Shown: positions 1 to 7,785, counted from the stretch's first letter. The stretch is DNA of 18,386 nt from Clostridia bacterium (GCA_017631705.1 JAGBSU010000150.1:1-18386), one strand, 5' to 3'. Notes: generated from the letters alone by a model not told the origin. Translations and numbers: made by a program.

Positions 1-119
1 ACAGCCTTTGCCGTAACGCCGCGCCGCTCGGTAATTCCCAAACAAACAGCAACCAACAACGCACCGCTGACTAAAACCAGCGCTATATCCAAAACCACGG
101 ACGAGTGTTCCGTTTTCAT
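1..119 (-). CDS. Membrane protein of unknown function, N-terminal part only
   Basis: An open frame starts at ATG 119-117 and is still open at the window edge, so only 39 codons are visible. The start is supported by GGAGG at 131-127, seven bases upstream. The visible peptide begins MKTEHSSVVLDIALVL and has one hydrophobic segment (about residues 8-28), followed by a basic stretch (ERR), which would place the following segment in the cytoplasm. I do not recognise the family. The gene follows the 194-residue membrane protein after about 54 bases with no terminator between them, so the two are probably co-transcribed. The ribosome site lies partly inside a strong inverted repeat, described separately. 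Confidence 0.6.
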   Translation of the reverse strand, partial: MKTEHSSVVLDIALVLVSGALLVAVCLGITERRGVTAKA

Positions 120-129
120 GGCATCGCCT

Positions 130-162
130 CCGCATATACTTTCTCGAAAGAAATATATGCGG
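130..162 (-). promoter_or_regulatory. Inverted repeat overlapping a ribosome binding site
   Basis: Bases 130-138 are exactly complementary to 154-162 (9 bp), and an inner CTTTC/GAAAG pairing lies between them. On the minus-strand transcript the 3' arm contains the first two G of the GGAGG ribosome site (131-127) of the partial gene that starts at 119. No run of U follows the stem, so it is not a normal intrinsic terminator. It could hide the ribosome site or stabilise the mRNA between two co-transcribed genes. Seen directly; the role is inferred. Confidence 0.5.
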
Positions 163-173
163 TGATGTATTTA

Positions 174-758
174 TTATTTCTTTTTGTTTACAAACATCAT
201 TCGGTCAGCCACCACGATTTGTTTGAAACCGAGATAATACGAAATACCGGCGGCAATCGGTAAAAACAAAACCGGAATGCCGGCACACAAAACTTGTCCC
301 CACGAAAGTTGTGCCGTCGTGGTAGCCGCCGTAGGCCCCATCGCCCACACAACAATCGGGTACAATCCTACTTGGCAAACACGATATGCCGCGGCGCTCT
401 TTCCCCAAAACAAAAAGAGTTTATCTGCCACCAAAACCAAAAACGAAATCATCGAGGGAATCGATGCCAAACAACCGATTTTAAACCCTCTGCTCGCCGT
501 TACCTGCAGGTGACCGAAATGCACCGCGTTAGCATCTTTATCCCCCAATGACCATAAAGCGCCGTAAATGAAGAGGAAAAAGATGGTGCCTTGTAATAAC
601 AAGGATATCAAATTCATCAAAAATGAGGCGGTGCCGGAAAGCGCATCACCGCGCGGCACTGCCACCGAAACCATCACTCCGATGGATAGGTAGATAAACG
701 TGCCCAGCACACCCGCTAAAACGGATCTTCCATACAATCGAACTGCTTGTTTTATCAT
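174..758 (-). CDS. Multi-pass membrane protein of unknown function (194 aa)
   Basis: I chose ATG 758-756 (MIKQAVRLYG...) because GGAG at 770-767 lies eight bases upstream; the in-frame GTG at 767 overlaps that site. The protein has about five hydrophobic segments (near residues 9-33, 43-66, 93-113, 124-145 and 155-175 from this start), a hydrophilic loop with GDKDANAVHFG in the middle, and a short basic tail ending NKKK. This is an integral membrane protein, possibly of the poorly characterised Clostridial type; I recognise no catalytic motif. It has its own promoter (788-816) after the gap terminator and is followed by another membrane protein gene. The function is unknown. Confidence 0.7.
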   Translation of the reverse strand: MIKQAVRLYGRSVLAGVLGTFIYLSIGVMVSVAVPRGDALSGTASFLMNLISLLLQGTIFFLFIYGALWSLGDKDANAVHFGHLQVTASRGFKIGCLASIPSMISFLVLVADKLFLFWGKSAAAYRVCQVGLYPIVVWAMGPTAATTTAQLSWGQVLCAGIPVLFLPIAAGISYYLGFKQIVVADRMMFVNKKK

Positions 759-787
759 TCTTGTCACTCCATTTTTCTATTGCTGTT

Positions 788-816
788 ATTGTACCACAAA
801 ACCCCCTCTAACGCAA
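788..816 (-). promoter_or_regulatory. Sigma-A type promoter with extended -10, for the 194-aa membrane protein
   Basis: On the minus strand, TTGCGT (816-811) is separated by 17 bases from TACAAT (793-788), and TGG just before the -10 gives an extended -10 (TGn). It lies immediately after the gap terminator and about 30 bases before the start codon. The 12-base string TGTGGTACAATA recurs in the promoter at 2990-3017. Confidence 0.7.
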
Positions 817-821
817 GAAAC

Positions 822-862
822 AAAAAAACGGTGCGGAAAACAAAACGTTTTCCGCACCGTTT
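822..862 (-). terminator. Rho-independent terminator after gap
   Basis: A perfect 16-bp stem (862-847 with 841-826) has a 5-base loop and a U run on the minus-strand transcript. It begins eight bases past the gap stop codon. It is the strongest terminator downstream of the dcw cluster. The other side is also fairly T-rich, so weak activity in the other direction is possible. Confidence 0.9.
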
Positions 863-870
863 ATTCTTTT

Positions 871-1884
871 TTAGCCTAATTCAGCAAAGTATTTGATGGT
901 ACGCACCATTTGGCTGGTGTAGGAGTTTTCATTGTCATACCACGAAACCACTTGAACTTGATACAAGCCATCACCCATCGGGGCAACCATGGTTTGAGTA
1001 GCATCGAACAAGCTACCGTAACGAATGCCGATAACGTCGGAAGACACGATTTGGTCTTCGTTGTAACCGAAGGATTCGGAAGCGGCTGCCTTCATAGCGG
1101 CATTAATGCCTTCTTTGGTGATGTTTTCACCTTTGACAACAGCAACCAACAAGGTGGTGGAACCGGTCGGAACCGGCACACGTTGAGCAGCACCAATGAG
1201 TTTGCCGTTGAGTTCCGGAATAACCAAGCCGATAGCTTTAGCGGCACCGGTGGAGTTCGGAACGATGTTAGCGGCACCTGCACGAGCACGGCGCAAATCG
1301 CCTTTGCGGTGAGGACCGTCCAAAATCATTTGGTCGCCGGTGTAAGCATGCACTGTGGTCATGATACCGCTTTGGATAGGCGCATAGTCGTTAAGAGCTT
1401 TCGCCATCGGTGCCAAGCAGTTGGTAGTGCAAGAAGCGGCGGAAATGATGGTGTCTTCTTTGGTTAACGTGTTTTCGTTTACGCTGTAAACGATGGTGGG
1501 CAGGTCATTGCCGGCAGGAGCCGAAATAACAACCTTCTTAGCACCTGCGTCAATGTGGGCTTGCGATTTTGCTTTGGAAGCAAAGAAACCGGTGCATTCG
1601 AGCACAACATCCACACCGATTTTTGCCCAAGGCAAGTTAGCGGGATCTTTTTCAGCAAGGATTTCGATTTTTTGACCGTCTACCGTGATAGAAGTTTCGT
1701 CCGCTTCCACGGTGTGGCCGTCGTAACGACCTTGTGCGGTGTCATACTTTAACAAATGAGCCAGCATCTCCGGGCTGGTCAAGTCATTGATGGCTACGAT
1801 TTCATAGCCTTCTGCACCAAACATTTGACGGAAAGCCAAACGTCCGATACGGCCAAAGCCGTTAATTGCTACTTTAACTGCCAT
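871..1884 (-). CDS. gap: Glyceraldehyde-3-phosphate dehydrogenase, NAD-dependent (337 aa)
   Basis: Glycolytic enzyme of the cytosol that oxidises and phosphorylates glyceraldehyde-3-phosphate to 1,3-bisphosphoglycerate with NAD. The Rossmann motif NGFGRIGR is at residues 8-15, and Asp34 lies at the end of the second strand, as in NAD-preferring forms. The catalytic stretch SAASCTTNC has Cys152, and His179 follows in TTVHAYTGDQ. The length is standard for the family. I chose ATG 1884 because GGAGG (1897-1893) lies eight bases upstream; an in-frame TTG further upstream lacks a ribosome site. It has its own promoter (1921-1949) and ends in a strong terminator. No cggR, pgk or tpi lies beside it here, so the gene stands alone rather than in a glycolytic operon. 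Confidence 0.97.
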   Translation of the reverse strand: MAVKVAINGFGRIGRLAFRQMFGAEGYEIVAINDLTSPEMLAHLLKYDTAQGRYDGHTVEADETSITVDGQKIEILAEKDPANLPWAKIGVDVVLECTGFFASKAKSQAHIDAGAKKVVISAPAGNDLPTIVYSVNENTLTKEDTIISAASCTTNCLAPMAKALNDYAPIQSGIMTTVHAYTGDQMILDGPHRKGDLRRARAGAANIVPNSTGAAKAIGLVIPELNGKLIGAAQRVPVPTGSTTLLVAVVKGENITKEGINAAMKAAASESFGYNEDQIVSSDVIGIRYGSLFDATQTMVAPMGDGLYQVQVVSWYDNENSYTSQMVRTIKYFAELG

Positions 1885-1920
1885 GTTAAATTCCTCCAAT
1901 TTATAAATAGTCTGTTATAC

Positions 1921-1949
1921 ATATTACACTTATTTTAAAAATTTTTCAA
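1921..1949 (-). promoter_or_regulatory. Promoter of gap
   Basis: TTGAAA (1949-1944), a 17-base spacer and TAATAT (1926-1921), about 37 bases before the gap start codon. The upstream DNA is very AT-rich, and a 10-base direct repeat (TAAAATTTTG on the minus strand) occurs at 1959-1968 and 1978-1987, which could act as an UP element or a protein site. A TCAA/TTGA inverted repeat with a 5-base centre (1946-1958) overlaps the -35. Confidence 0.75.
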
Positions 1950-2026
1950 GGACTTTGACAAAATTTTAACCCACATTCAAAATTTTATACCTCTCGCCAT
2001 GCTTTTTTGTAATAATTTTGCGATTT

Positions 2027-2962
2027 TCAGTGATTTTGCCGAAGAATATCGTCTAAAATCTCATCTAACTCGAGCGGTTTTTCCGATTCGCGGTTAGGCT
2101 CGGCTGCTTCGGGTTGTTCTTCTGCGGTCGGCAGACTGTTCTCTTCTTTAGAAAAAGCTTGCCCGAACGCCATAGAAAACGCTAATAGTGCAAACCCTAT
2201 ATCCGGCACAATAATCAATGCACCTTCCGAAACGGCAATGGTTTTTTGCAAGAAAAGCCTGGCAATACCAGTTAAAACCCCCATCGTACACAACATTCCC
2301 GTGCTTAACGATGTACCGACAAAAAAACGCGGTGGTTTTTCTTCCACACCGGAAACAAACCGCGCAAAAGCCAACAAAAAAAGCATTTCTACCACCAAAA
2401 CAGCCACATCGGGAAGCGAACAGAAAGTGGCAATGGCACTGACATGCGAAGTTTCATAACGAAGCAAACGAAACCATGACCAAAGAACAGGGGTCAAAAC
2501 TAACAACGGAAATCCACCGCGCTCAACCCGACGCTTTTTCCACCATTGTACGGAAAGATAAATCAAAAAAACGCCGCCGACCAATCCGCAAACAATCAAC
2601 CCAACAATAAAAAGTTTGTCGGTTCCGGTCGCTATCGCTTTTTGCGGATACGGCATCTCTCGTTTTACAAACCACCGTTCGGCAACAAAAACCGAAAAAC
2701 CCGTCAGCAAAACACCGCTGATAAAGGTTGTCGCCGTAACACCGGTTGCAGCCAACCCCTTCATTGCATGTAGCGGTTCTTTTTTCAAACCGCACCATAA
2801 CAACAACGCCAACACCGCACCCACCGTAAACACCGGCAAAAGGCAATGCAACACCGACCCTTGCGCCGCTTGCGGAGTAACCGCTATGCGCCACACCGTT
2901 AATATTGCCGTGGCACCCAAGGTCGCCCAACAGGCTTTTTGATATTTTTTTTGCACGGCCAT
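2027..2962 (-). CDS. Multi-pass membrane protein with acidic cytoplasmic tail, unknown function (311 aa)
   Basis: The start is ATG 2962-2960 with AAGGA just upstream; a GTG two codons later is a possible alternative. I count about eight hydrophobic segments (near residues 10-28, 38-58, 68-95, 115-138, 150-167, 183-203, 215-237 and 243-268), with basic loops such as WWKKRRVERGG (140-150). From residue 271 the protein becomes a hydrophilic, glutamate- and proline-rich tail that ends in a short acidic amphipathic stretch, LELDEILDDILRQ. The layout suggests a membrane core with a cytoplasmic docking tail, but I recognise no family. It lies 65 bases after murA with no terminator between and has a promoter of its own, so it could be a co-transcribed envelope protein or an unrelated gene. 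Confidence 0.75.
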   Translation of the reverse strand: MAVQKKYQKACWATLGATAILTVWRIAVTPQAAQGSVLHCLLPVFTVGAVLALLLWCGLKKEPLHAMKGLAATGVTATTFISGVLLTGFSVFVAERWFVKREMPYPQKAIATGTDKLFIVGLIVCGLVGGVFLIYLSVQWWKKRRVERGGFPLLVLTPVLWSWFRLLRYETSHVSAIATFCSLPDVAVLVVEMLFLLAFARFVSGVEEKPPRFFVGTSLSTGMLCTMGVLTGIARLFLQKTIAVSEGALIIVPDIGFALLAFSMAFGQAFSKEENSLPTAEEQPEAAEPNRESEKPLELDEILDDILRQNH

Positions 2963-2989
2963 CCCGTCCTTTTTCTTTAACTCATTTAT

Positions 2990-3017
2990 ATTGTACCACA
3001 GTTTGTGCGAAAATCAA
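2990..3017 (-). promoter_or_regulatory. Promoter with extended -10 for the 311-aa membrane protein
   Basis: TTGATT (3017-3012), a 16-base spacer and TACAAT (2995-2990), preceded by TGG (extended -10). It begins 10 bases after the murA stop. It shares the 12-base string TGTGGTACAATA with the promoter at 788-816. Confidence 0.65.
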
Positions 3018-3027
3018 TCGTTCTTTC

Positions 3028-4287
3028 TTACCTCGCCACGGTTTTTATATCCGCTCCGACCTGTTGTAACTCCTCGGCAAATGCCTCGTATCCTCTTTCT
3101 ATATGTTGTAACTGTGATATTTCGGTGGTGCCTTGTGCCGCTAACGCTGCCAACACCAACGCCGCACCGCCGCGCAAATCGGTACACTCTACCGGTGCAC
3201 CGGACAGTTGCGGCACACCTTCCACCACGGCAACGCGACCTTCGGCTTTAATATTTGCCCCCATACGCATTAATTCTCCGACATGCTTGTAACGGCTTTC
3301 AAAAATCGTCTCAATAAACACGCTGGTTCCTTTTGCCACGCAAGCTGTCGCCATAATCAAAGCCTGTGCATCGGTGGGGAAACCGGGAAACGGTAAGGTT
3401 CGTACGCTCCGCACGCGTCGCAACCGCGGCGGTGCCGTCACCAACCATTCTTTTTTCCAAGCCGTTGTCTGACAACCCATTTCTTCCAATATCGGGACGC
3501 ACGCTTGCAATGGCTCTACTTGTATGTTCTTCAGCAATAGAGACCCTCCGGTAATGGCTGCCGCCGCCGCATACGTAACGGTTTCAATACGGTCGGGAAT
3601 CACCGTATGCCGACAACCCGTCAGTTGCTTTACACCCTCAATAACCACCGTGCTTTCTCCTGCACCGGCAATACGCGCACCGCAAGCATTCAAAAAGCGG
3701 CAAAGGTCTTGGATTTCCGGTTCCTTCGCCGCGTTAAAAATCGTCGTTGTTCCTTTGGCAGTCACCGCCGCCAATATAATGTTTTCCGTAGCCCCTACAC
3801 TGGGAAACGCCAACGAAATCGGGCAACCCGTCATCTGCCGTTCGACACGGCAACGTAACCGTCCGCCCTCTTCCTTGATTTGCAGTCCCATTCTTCGCAA
3901 GGCGGACAAATGCAAATCAATCGGACGCGGACCCAACTCGCAACCGCCCGGAAAAGAAAGCTCAGCCTCGCCGAGCCGTGCAACCATTGCCCCTAAAAAA
4001 ACAATGGATGATCGCATTTCCCGCATCAACGTGTCGGGAATATCCGCACCGGACAACACCGTGGCATCCACCGAAACGGTATGTTCCTTTCTTCCCACAC
4101 GGCAACCCAAATGCCGCAAAATATCCATAGCGGCATCGACATCGGACAATGCCGGACAATTATCAATTTCGCAGTAATCCGGCACCAACAACGTCGCCGC
4201 CAAAATCGGCAACGCACTGTTTTTAGCTCCGTGAATATGTACGGTTCCGTTCAAACGATTTCCACCGTTAATCAACCATGAAGACAT
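3028..4287 (-). CDS. murA: UDP-N-acetylglucosamine 1-carboxyvinyltransferase (419 aa)
   Basis: First committed step of peptidoglycan synthesis: transfers enolpyruvate from PEP to the 3'-OH of UDP-GlcNAc in the cytosol. Family marks visible: Lys22-Asn23 in HGAKNSALPIL, the active-site loop PGGCELGPRPIDLH with Cys116 (the residue alkylated by fosfomycin in susceptible forms), Asp306 in FPTDAQAL, and TDLRGGAALVLA at 369-380 with its conserved Arg. The length is standard. The start is ATG 4287 with GGGGTGG (4298-4292) just upstream. In this cluster murA sits where many Bacilli have murB and divIB. The 72-base gap after murG can form a nested hairpin that includes its ribosome site. Many Firmicutes have two MurA copies, so this may not be the only one. 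Confidence 0.96.
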   Translation of the reverse strand: MSSWLINGGNRLNGTVHIHGAKNSALPILAATLLVPDYCEIDNCPALSDVDAAMDILRHLGCRVGRKEHTVSVDATVLSGADIPDTLMREMRSSIVFLGAMVARLGEAELSFPGGCELGPRPIDLHLSALRRMGLQIKEEGGRLRCRVERQMTGCPISLAFPSVGATENIILAAVTAKGTTTIFNAAKEPEIQDLCRFLNACGARIAGAGESTVVIEGVKQLTGCRHTVIPDRIETVTYAAAAAITGGSLLLKNIQVEPLQACVPILEEMGCQTTAWKKEWLVTAPPRLRRVRSVRTLPFPGFPTDAQALIMATACVAKGTSVFIETIFESRYKHVGELMRMGANIKAEGRVAVVEGVPQLSGAPVECTDLRGGAALVLAALAAQGTTEISQLQHIERGYEAFAEELQQVGADIKTVAR

Positions 4288-4292
4288 GTATC

Positions 4293-4359
4293 CACCCCTA
4301 TTCCTTTGTCAACAGAAAGTTTCTTATACCCCATTCTATGACAAAGGTTAAAAAGGGTG
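4293..4359 (-). promoter_or_regulatory. Nested inverted repeats in the murA leader
   Basis: Between the murG stop and murA, the minus-strand RNA has a perfect 9-bp inverted repeat, CCTTTGTCA (4347-4339) with TGACAAAGG (4311-4303), with a 27-base loop. Outside it, CACCC (4359-4355) can pair with GGGTG (4297-4293), which is the core of the murA ribosome site. No U run follows, so it is not a terminator. I see no convincing promoter here. It may control murA translation or be a two-part protein site; both are inferences. Confidence 0.4.
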
Positions 4360-5481
4360 TCATCTTAAGGCTTCTTGTATCACATCATATATTCGTTCAT
4401 CGGCATCCAAAACTGCCATGCGTCCCGAAGCCTCTCCCATAGATGCAAGTGCTTCTTTATCGTTGGCCAACGCGGTGATGGCATCCCACAAGCGTGTACC
4501 AACCAATTCTTTTTCTTCAATACACACCGCCGCACCGCGACTCGCCAACGCCATCGCGTTAAAATATTGATGGTTTTCGGCAACATACGGAGAGGGAATC
4601 ACAATCGCCGGTTTTTTCATAGCCGGCAATTCGCTGAGGGTCATTGCTCCGCAACGGCAAATCACTAAATCCGCCGCCGCCATACATCGCGGCATATCGT
4701 CAATATAATCTCGTACCGTCACGCCGTTTACACCGACAGCAATCCCTTTTTCCTGCAGCATTTGTTGCATGCGCGTAAAATTTTCACCCTTACCGGTACC
4801 CACCATCATTTGAAACGCGGTGTTGTTTTCTTGGTTTTTTTGCAACACATCCACCATAGCCTCGTTAATGTGCCGCGCACCCAAACTACCACCAAAGCAT
4901 AACACAAAGGGGCGCTCATCCAACCCCAACTCTTTTCGAGCATTCGCTTTGTCCAGCACCGAAAAATCATTGCGTAGCGGATTGCCTGTCATAATTACCT
5001 TTGCCGTATCCGGTAAATATTTTCGTGCCGTCTCGTCCGAAATCAGCACCGCAAAGGCGAGTTTTGACAACATTTTTACCGTCACGCCGGGGAATGCGTT
5101 GGATTCGTGCAGTATCACCGGAATCCCTTGTTTTGCCGCTTGTCGCAATACCGGTCCGCACACATATCCGCCGGTACCGATAGCAATGTCCGGCTGAAAA
5201 TCTCGGATAAGGCGAGCCGCTTCCCTTCCGGCAGTAACGGCGTGATATGCCGCCTTTATATTTTTACCGATATTTTCAAGGGATAGTTTTCGTTGAAACC
5301 CTTGTACCGTCACCGTTTTTAACGGATACCCCGCCGCCGGCACCAATACCGTTTCCATTCTTCCGGCTGCTCCTACAAACAAAAACTCCGTATCGGGTTT
5401 TTCTTTTTGAATTTTTGCGGCAATCGCTAACGCCGGATTAATGTGTCCCGCCGTACCGCCGCCGGTTATCAAAACACGCAC
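4360..5481 (-). CDS. murG: UDP-GlcNAc:lipid I N-acetylglucosaminyltransferase (373 aa)
   Basis: Adds GlcNAc to lipid I on the inner face of the membrane, giving lipid II. It is a GT28-type glycosyltransferase with two Rossmann-like halves. The N-terminal loop is RVLITGGGTAGHINPALA (residues 2-19), a second glycine loop is FGGSLGARHINE, and the C-terminal UDP-GlcNAc site is CRCGAMTLSELPA followed by PYVAENHQ. I start it at GTG 5481-5479, since AAGGGG (5495-5490) lies eight bases upstream and the protein then begins with the family's usual M-R-V-L-I-T-G-G-G; a GTG at 5490 would overlap the ribosome site. It follows ftsW by 23 bases. Confidence 0.96.
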   Translation of the reverse strand: MRVLITGGGTAGHINPALAIAAKIQKEKPDTEFLFVGAAGRMETVLVPAAGYPLKTVTVQGFQRKLSLENIGKNIKAAYHAVTAGREAARLIRDFQPDIAIGTGGYVCGPVLRQAAKQGIPVILHESNAFPGVTVKMLSKLAFAVLISDETARKYLPDTAKVIMTGNPLRNDFSVLDKANARKELGLDERPFVLCFGGSLGARHINEAMVDVLQKNQENNTAFQMMVGTGKGENFTRMQQMLQEKGIAVGVNGVTVRDYIDDMPRCMAAADLVICRCGAMTLSELPAMKKPAIVIPSPYVAENHQYFNAMALASRGAAVCIEEKELVGTRLWDAITALANDKEALASMGEASGRMAVLDADERIYDVIQEALR

Positions 5482-5504
5482 AAATACCACCCCTTAAAGT
5501 TTTG

Positions 5505-6713
5505 TTAGGTTCGTTGTTTCGTTTGCCTCGAAACCGAGAGAACCACGCCCATTTGCATGAGCAGCATCACCAGCGATGTACCGCCGTAACTGAAAAACGG
5601 CAAACTAATACCTGTATTGGGGAAGGTATTTGTTACCACCGCCAAATTAAAGACCACCTGAATGCCGACCTGTGCGGTCAAACCGATCGCCAGCAAAGAA
5701 CCGAATTTGTCCGGTGCTCGCATGCCGATATAAAACCCTCGCCACACCAACAAAGCAAACAACACAATAATCAGTAACGCTCCGATAAAACCCAACTCTT
5801 CGCAAACAATGGCAAAAATGAAGTCGTTTTGCGGTTCGGGTAAAAACGAGTGCTTTTGCCGAGAATTGCCTAATCCCTCGCCCATCAATCCTCCCGAGCC
5901 GATAGCATAGAGCGATTGCACCGTCTGCCAAGCGGCATCACGGCCGCTTTGTCCGGAAGCAAAAACCATATCGGAGGTATATACCCCCAACGGGTCAAGC
6001 CACACCTGAATTCGGTCTTGCTCATATCCCATAACCAAAACCAGCACCAGTGCCGCTACACAACCCAAACCGATGGTGCCCCCCAAATGTAAAAGGCGCG
6101 TTCCACCGATAAACATCATGACCAATCCGATAGCCAACAACAATATCGTGCCGGAAAGATGCGGTTCCACAAACACCAAGCCGCAGGTGATTCCCAAAAT
6201 ACCAATCAGCGGTAGAAATCCTTTTTTAAACCGTTTCATACTGTTTTGGTGCTCGGCAATCAGATAAGAAAACAATAAAATAATAGAAAACTTGGCAATT
6301 TCAGAGGGTTGGAACTGAATACCGGCAACACGAATCCACCGATGCACATTTTGGATTCTCGGTAACAGCAGCACCAGCACCAGCAACCCCCACGAAACAA
6401 ACAACGCGGCAAAGGCAAATCGTTTCAAAAAATGATAGTCGACAAACGAAACGGCAAACATTGCCCCTAACCCGATTACTGCAAAAATCAATTGACGTTT
6501 AATATAGTAATAACTATCACCGCCGTTGCGATAATACGAATACGCAAAGCTTGCCGAAAACAGACACACCAATCCCACTGCCAACACTAAAATCAGCAAA
6601 ATAAAGAACGGCATATCAAAACCGGTGGTGCGAAACAGCTTAAATCGGTTTTCTTTATGCGGTTGTAAAGCGTTTTCCGGCGCACCCGCTGTTGTTTTCT
6701 CACGCTTTGCCAT
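5505..6713 (-). CDS. ftsW: SEDS peptidoglycan polymerase, FtsW/SpoVE type (402 aa)
   Basis: SEDS-family glycosyltransferase that polymerises lipid II and works with a class B PBP, in division (FtsW) or in spore cortex formation (SpoVE). After a 30-residue cytoplasmic N-terminus there are about ten membrane segments. Visible family marks are FQPSEIAKF (134-142), VEPHLSG (182-188) and the large outer loop GEGLGNSRQKHSFLPEPQNDFIF, whose Asp297 matches the essential aspartate of the family, followed by EELGF. The C-terminal part has NTGISLPFFSYGGTS. AGGGAG nine bases before ATG 6713 supports the start. It lies 24 bases after mraY, where murD is commonly found in other Firmicutes. Sequence alone cannot tell the vegetative role from the sporulation role; two candidate partner PBPs are encoded upstream. 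Confidence 0.93.
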   Translation of the reverse strand: MAKREKTTAGAPENALQPHKENRFKLFRTTGFDMPFFILLILVLAVGLVCLFSASFAYSYYRNGGDSYYYIKRQLIFAVIGLGAMFAVSFVDYHFLKRFAFAALFVSWGLLVLVLLLPRIQNVHRWIRVAGIQFQPSEIAKFSIILLFSYLIAEHQNSMKRFKKGFLPLIGILGITCGLVFVEPHLSGTILLLAIGLVMMFIGGTRLLHLGGTIGLGCVAALVLVLVMGYEQDRIQVWLDPLGVYTSDMVFASGQSGRDAAWQTVQSLYAIGSGGLMGEGLGNSRQKHSFLPEPQNDFIFAIVCEELGFIGALLIIVLFALLVWRGFYIGMRAPDKFGSLLAIGLTAQVGIQVVFNLAVVTNTFPNTGISLPFFSYGGTSLVMLLMQMGVVLSVSRQTKQRT

Positions 6714-6737
6714 TTTCTTTTTCTCCCTTTTATAAGT

Positions 6738-7757
6738 TTATCCGATAATTACAAACAGTAACCCGAGCAGACACCCAACTGCTGTTATTGCCGAAAACAC
6801 GGCGACAATTTTATTTTCCTTCCAACCGCACATTTCAAAATGATGATGTAACGGGCTCATTTTGAAAAGGCGTTTTCCACCGGTACGCTTAAAATACCAA
6901 ACTTGTAAAATTACCGAAAGCGTTTCCGCAAAATAAACGACCCCCATAGGCAACAGTAACAACGGTCGACTGATGCCAAAGGTCACCGCACAAAGCATAC
7001 CGCCAATAAACAGCGAACCGGTATCCCCCATAAAAACTCGTGCGGGATGAAAATTCCACACCAAAAACCCTGCCAATGCACCGGCTGTGGTGGCTATCAA
7101 TATTCCAAACCCGATGAATTGTCCGCATAAAATCAGCAAGAACAAGCACACCACCAACGAAACCGAAGCGCATAAACCGTCGACGCCGTCAGTTAAGTTC
7201 GTGGCATTTGTCACACCCACAATGATAAACACCGCAATCGGAATAAACCACAATCCGGCATCCCAAAACCCATAAAAAGGAATGTGAATATGTGCGCCGC
7301 CGCCGATATAGACTGCCAACGCGTACACACCGGCTACGACAATCTGTGCCAACAGCTTTTGTCGGCTGGTAAGCCCTAAATTACGCTTTTTTACCACTTT
7401 AATAAAATCGTCTAAAAACCCGATAATGCCAAAGCCGATTGCCATCAACCATCCGGCAAACAACCGCGTAAGCGTACCGCCGGAAATTGAAGACGTCACC
7501 ACTTTTACCGGCAAAAACAGTTGGCAAATCGCCATCGCCAAAATAGATACTATTAAGATGGCTGCGATAAAAATAATGCCACCCATCGTAGGGGTTCCTT
7601 GCTTTTTTTGATGCCAAGAAGGACCTTCCTCACGAATAACTTGCCCGAATTTTAAGCGGTGTAAGGTCGGAATCAATTTTTTTCCTAATCTTTCCGACAG
7701 AAAATAGGCCACCAATGCACTGACCACGCAAACCACCGATATCATTGTTCTTTCCAT
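6738..7757 (-). CDS. mraY: Phospho-N-acetylmuramoyl-pentapeptide transferase (339 aa)
   Basis: Integral membrane enzyme that moves phospho-MurNAc-pentapeptide from UDP to undecaprenyl phosphate, forming lipid I. Marks in order: GPSWHQKKQGTPTMGG near residues 45-60, the double aspartate of FLDDFIK near 114-120, NATNLTDGVDGL near 184-195, VFMGDTGSLFIGG near 240-252 and the histidine motif SPLHHHFE near 300-307. About ten membrane segments. Start ATG 7757 has GAGGAG eight bases upstream. It follows murE by 28 bases, so murF, often between murE and mraY, is missing here. Confidence 0.97.
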   Translation of the reverse strand: MERTMISVVCVVSALVAYFLSERLGKKLIPTLHRLKFGQVIREEGPSWHQKKQGTPTMGGIIFIAAILIVSILAMAICQLFLPVKVVTSSISGGTLTRLFAGWLMAIGFGIIGFLDDFIKVVKKRNLGLTSRQKLLAQIVVAGVYALAVYIGGGAHIHIPFYGFWDAGLWFIPIAVFIIVGVTNATNLTDGVDGLCASVSLVVCLFLLILCGQFIGFGILIATTAGALAGFLVWNFHPARVFMGDTGSLFIGGMLCAVTFGISRPLLLLPMGVVYFAETLSVILQVWYFKRTGGKRLFKMSPLHHHFEMCGWKENKIVAVFSAITAVGCLLGLLFVIIG

Positions 7758-7785
7758 TTTTACTGCTCCTCATTCTTGTCCGCTG

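Noticed and set aside
910..1467. Open frame on the plus strand (about 185 codons) opposite gap
   Set aside because: Antisense to the highly conserved GAPDH catalytic region; no promoter, no ribosome site, no recognisable protein features.
3524..4177. Long open frame on the plus strand (about 217 codons)
   Set aside because: It lies fully antisense to murA, has no convincing ribosome site, and its protein is low in hydrophobic core patterns and rich in Pro/Ser/Arg, as expected for a shadow frame of a Mur gene.
4303..4347. Promoter for murA between murG and murA (TATAAG, TTGACA)
   Set aside because: The TATAAG has no -35 at the right distance and the TTGACA has no -10 before the start codon.
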